Assembly: GCA_964385465.1 (NCBI GenBank)
Contig: CAYLPJ010000079.1
Coordinates: 1 to 22,487, forward strand
Reading direction: 5' to 3'
Length of the DNA stretch: 22,487 bases
Source of the DNA: CAYLPJ01 sp964385465
Lineage (GTDB): Bacteria > Planctomycetota > Phycisphaerae > SM23-33
Under the pieces are notes generated by a model. The model worked only from the letters and a program-made list of their open reading frames with translations, was not told the origin of the DNA and ran no database searches. Both the position numbers and the translations under genes were made by a program. Shown piece after piece: positions 22,334-22,487 of this stretch (the stretch's first letter is position 1; every line of letters begins with the position of its first letter).

Positions 22334-22487
22334 CGCCAACGGTTGCCGCTGACACACCCGCCACGTCGCGGCAAGCGTGCAAACGTCCCCCGCCGAAGCC
22401 ACCCCCCGCGCCCCGCCGAAACGGCATCCAGCCCGCGCCACTCCCCGGCCGTCGCCGCCAAATATGGAGTGCGGCGGCAACGACGCC

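Larger units (their letters stand above)
22127..22487. repeat. Tandem 163/164-bp non-coding repeats at right edge
   Basis: Unit 1 is 22127-22290 (164 bases), unit 2 is 22291-22453 (163 bases), and unit 3 starts at 22454 and runs off the window. Each begins GCCGCCA(A/G)ATATGGAGTG, then has GCGGCG-7-CGCCGC and CTTCGCCAAC, later CGTCGCGGCAAGCGTGCAAA and CGTCCCCCGCCGAAGCC. The copies differ at scattered bases, most between 22177 and 22203. The unit length is not a multiple of three and all minus-strand frames happen to be open, so apparent proteins here (for example 22054-22461) are not credible. It starts 44 bases after the hydA stop. Function unknown. Confidence 0.9.

Noticed and set aside
22054..22461. 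Minus-strand open frames of 135-136 codons over the repeat array
   Set aside because: The repeat unit is 163/164 bases, so frames rotate between units; several frames are open at once, which points to composition and not coding.
22127..22487. CRISPR array
   Set aside because: Units are about 163 bases and abut directly, with no unique spacers and no cas genes.

Overview
The window is very GC-rich, densely coding DNA with strong G/C preference at third codon positions. Its gene content suggests a chromosomal segment from an anaerobic or facultative member of the Planctomycetota (Phycisphaerae-like) or a related PVC-group bacterium. Pointers are a Tat-exported Gfo/Idh/MocA oxidoreductase, many exported low-similarity carbohydrate-associated proteins (malectin, beta-propeller, heparinase-like, beta-helix, PKD), an SH3-domain protein of planctomycete style, and a trimeric [FeFe]-hydrogenase. 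This taxonomic reading is inference from gene content; there is no rRNA or other marker gene here.

Layout, left to right. (1) Positions 1-1301, minus: an exported two-SH3-domain protein that runs off the left edge. (2) Positions 1445-9722, minus: a tight run read right to left of a sugar isomerase-like TIM barrel, a double malectin protein (4-base ATGA overlap), a cytoplasmic SGNH hydrolase, a secreted beta-propeller, and a secreted heparinase II/III-like protein whose frame is broken twice. This looks like one glycan-processing operon. (3) Positions 9953-10945, minus: a D-2-hydroxyacid dehydrogenase-like protein, separated from the operon by 230 bases with short direct repeats. (4) A divergent control region (10946-11124) with an 8-bp perfect inverted repeat and a good sigma70-like promoter. 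(5) Plus strand: a Tat-exported Gfo/Idh/MocA oxidoreductase (11125-12390), then a fusion of a carbohydrate-binding-like domain, two PKD domains and a nucleoside-hydrolase-like domain (12581-14566). (6) A 425-base non-coding leader with several small inverted repeats, followed by an EAL-HDOD signalling protein (14992-16230). (7) A secreted right-handed beta-helix protein (16396-18081) whose last ~80 codons do not look coding. (8) hydC-hydB-hydA (18130-22082), an NAD(P)H-linked trimeric [FeFe]-hydrogenase of the group A3 type with all H-cluster ligands intact, but with a HydB that lacks the usual C-terminal ferredoxin-like domain. (9) From 22127 to the right edge, a tandem array of a 163/164-bp non-coding repeat, each unit holding a GC hairpin followed by a T/C-rich run.

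How the genes may work together: regions 2-5 and 7 fit extracellular or periplasmic recognition and breakdown of an acidic or substituted polysaccharide, followed by oxidation, reduction and isomerisation of the released sugars. The hydrogenase would dispose of NADH (and perhaps ferredoxin) electrons as H2 during fermentation of those sugars. No SusC/SusD pair, sulfatase, transporter, hydrogenase maturase (HydEFG), tRNA, rRNA, integrase, transposase or CRISPR array was recognised in the window.
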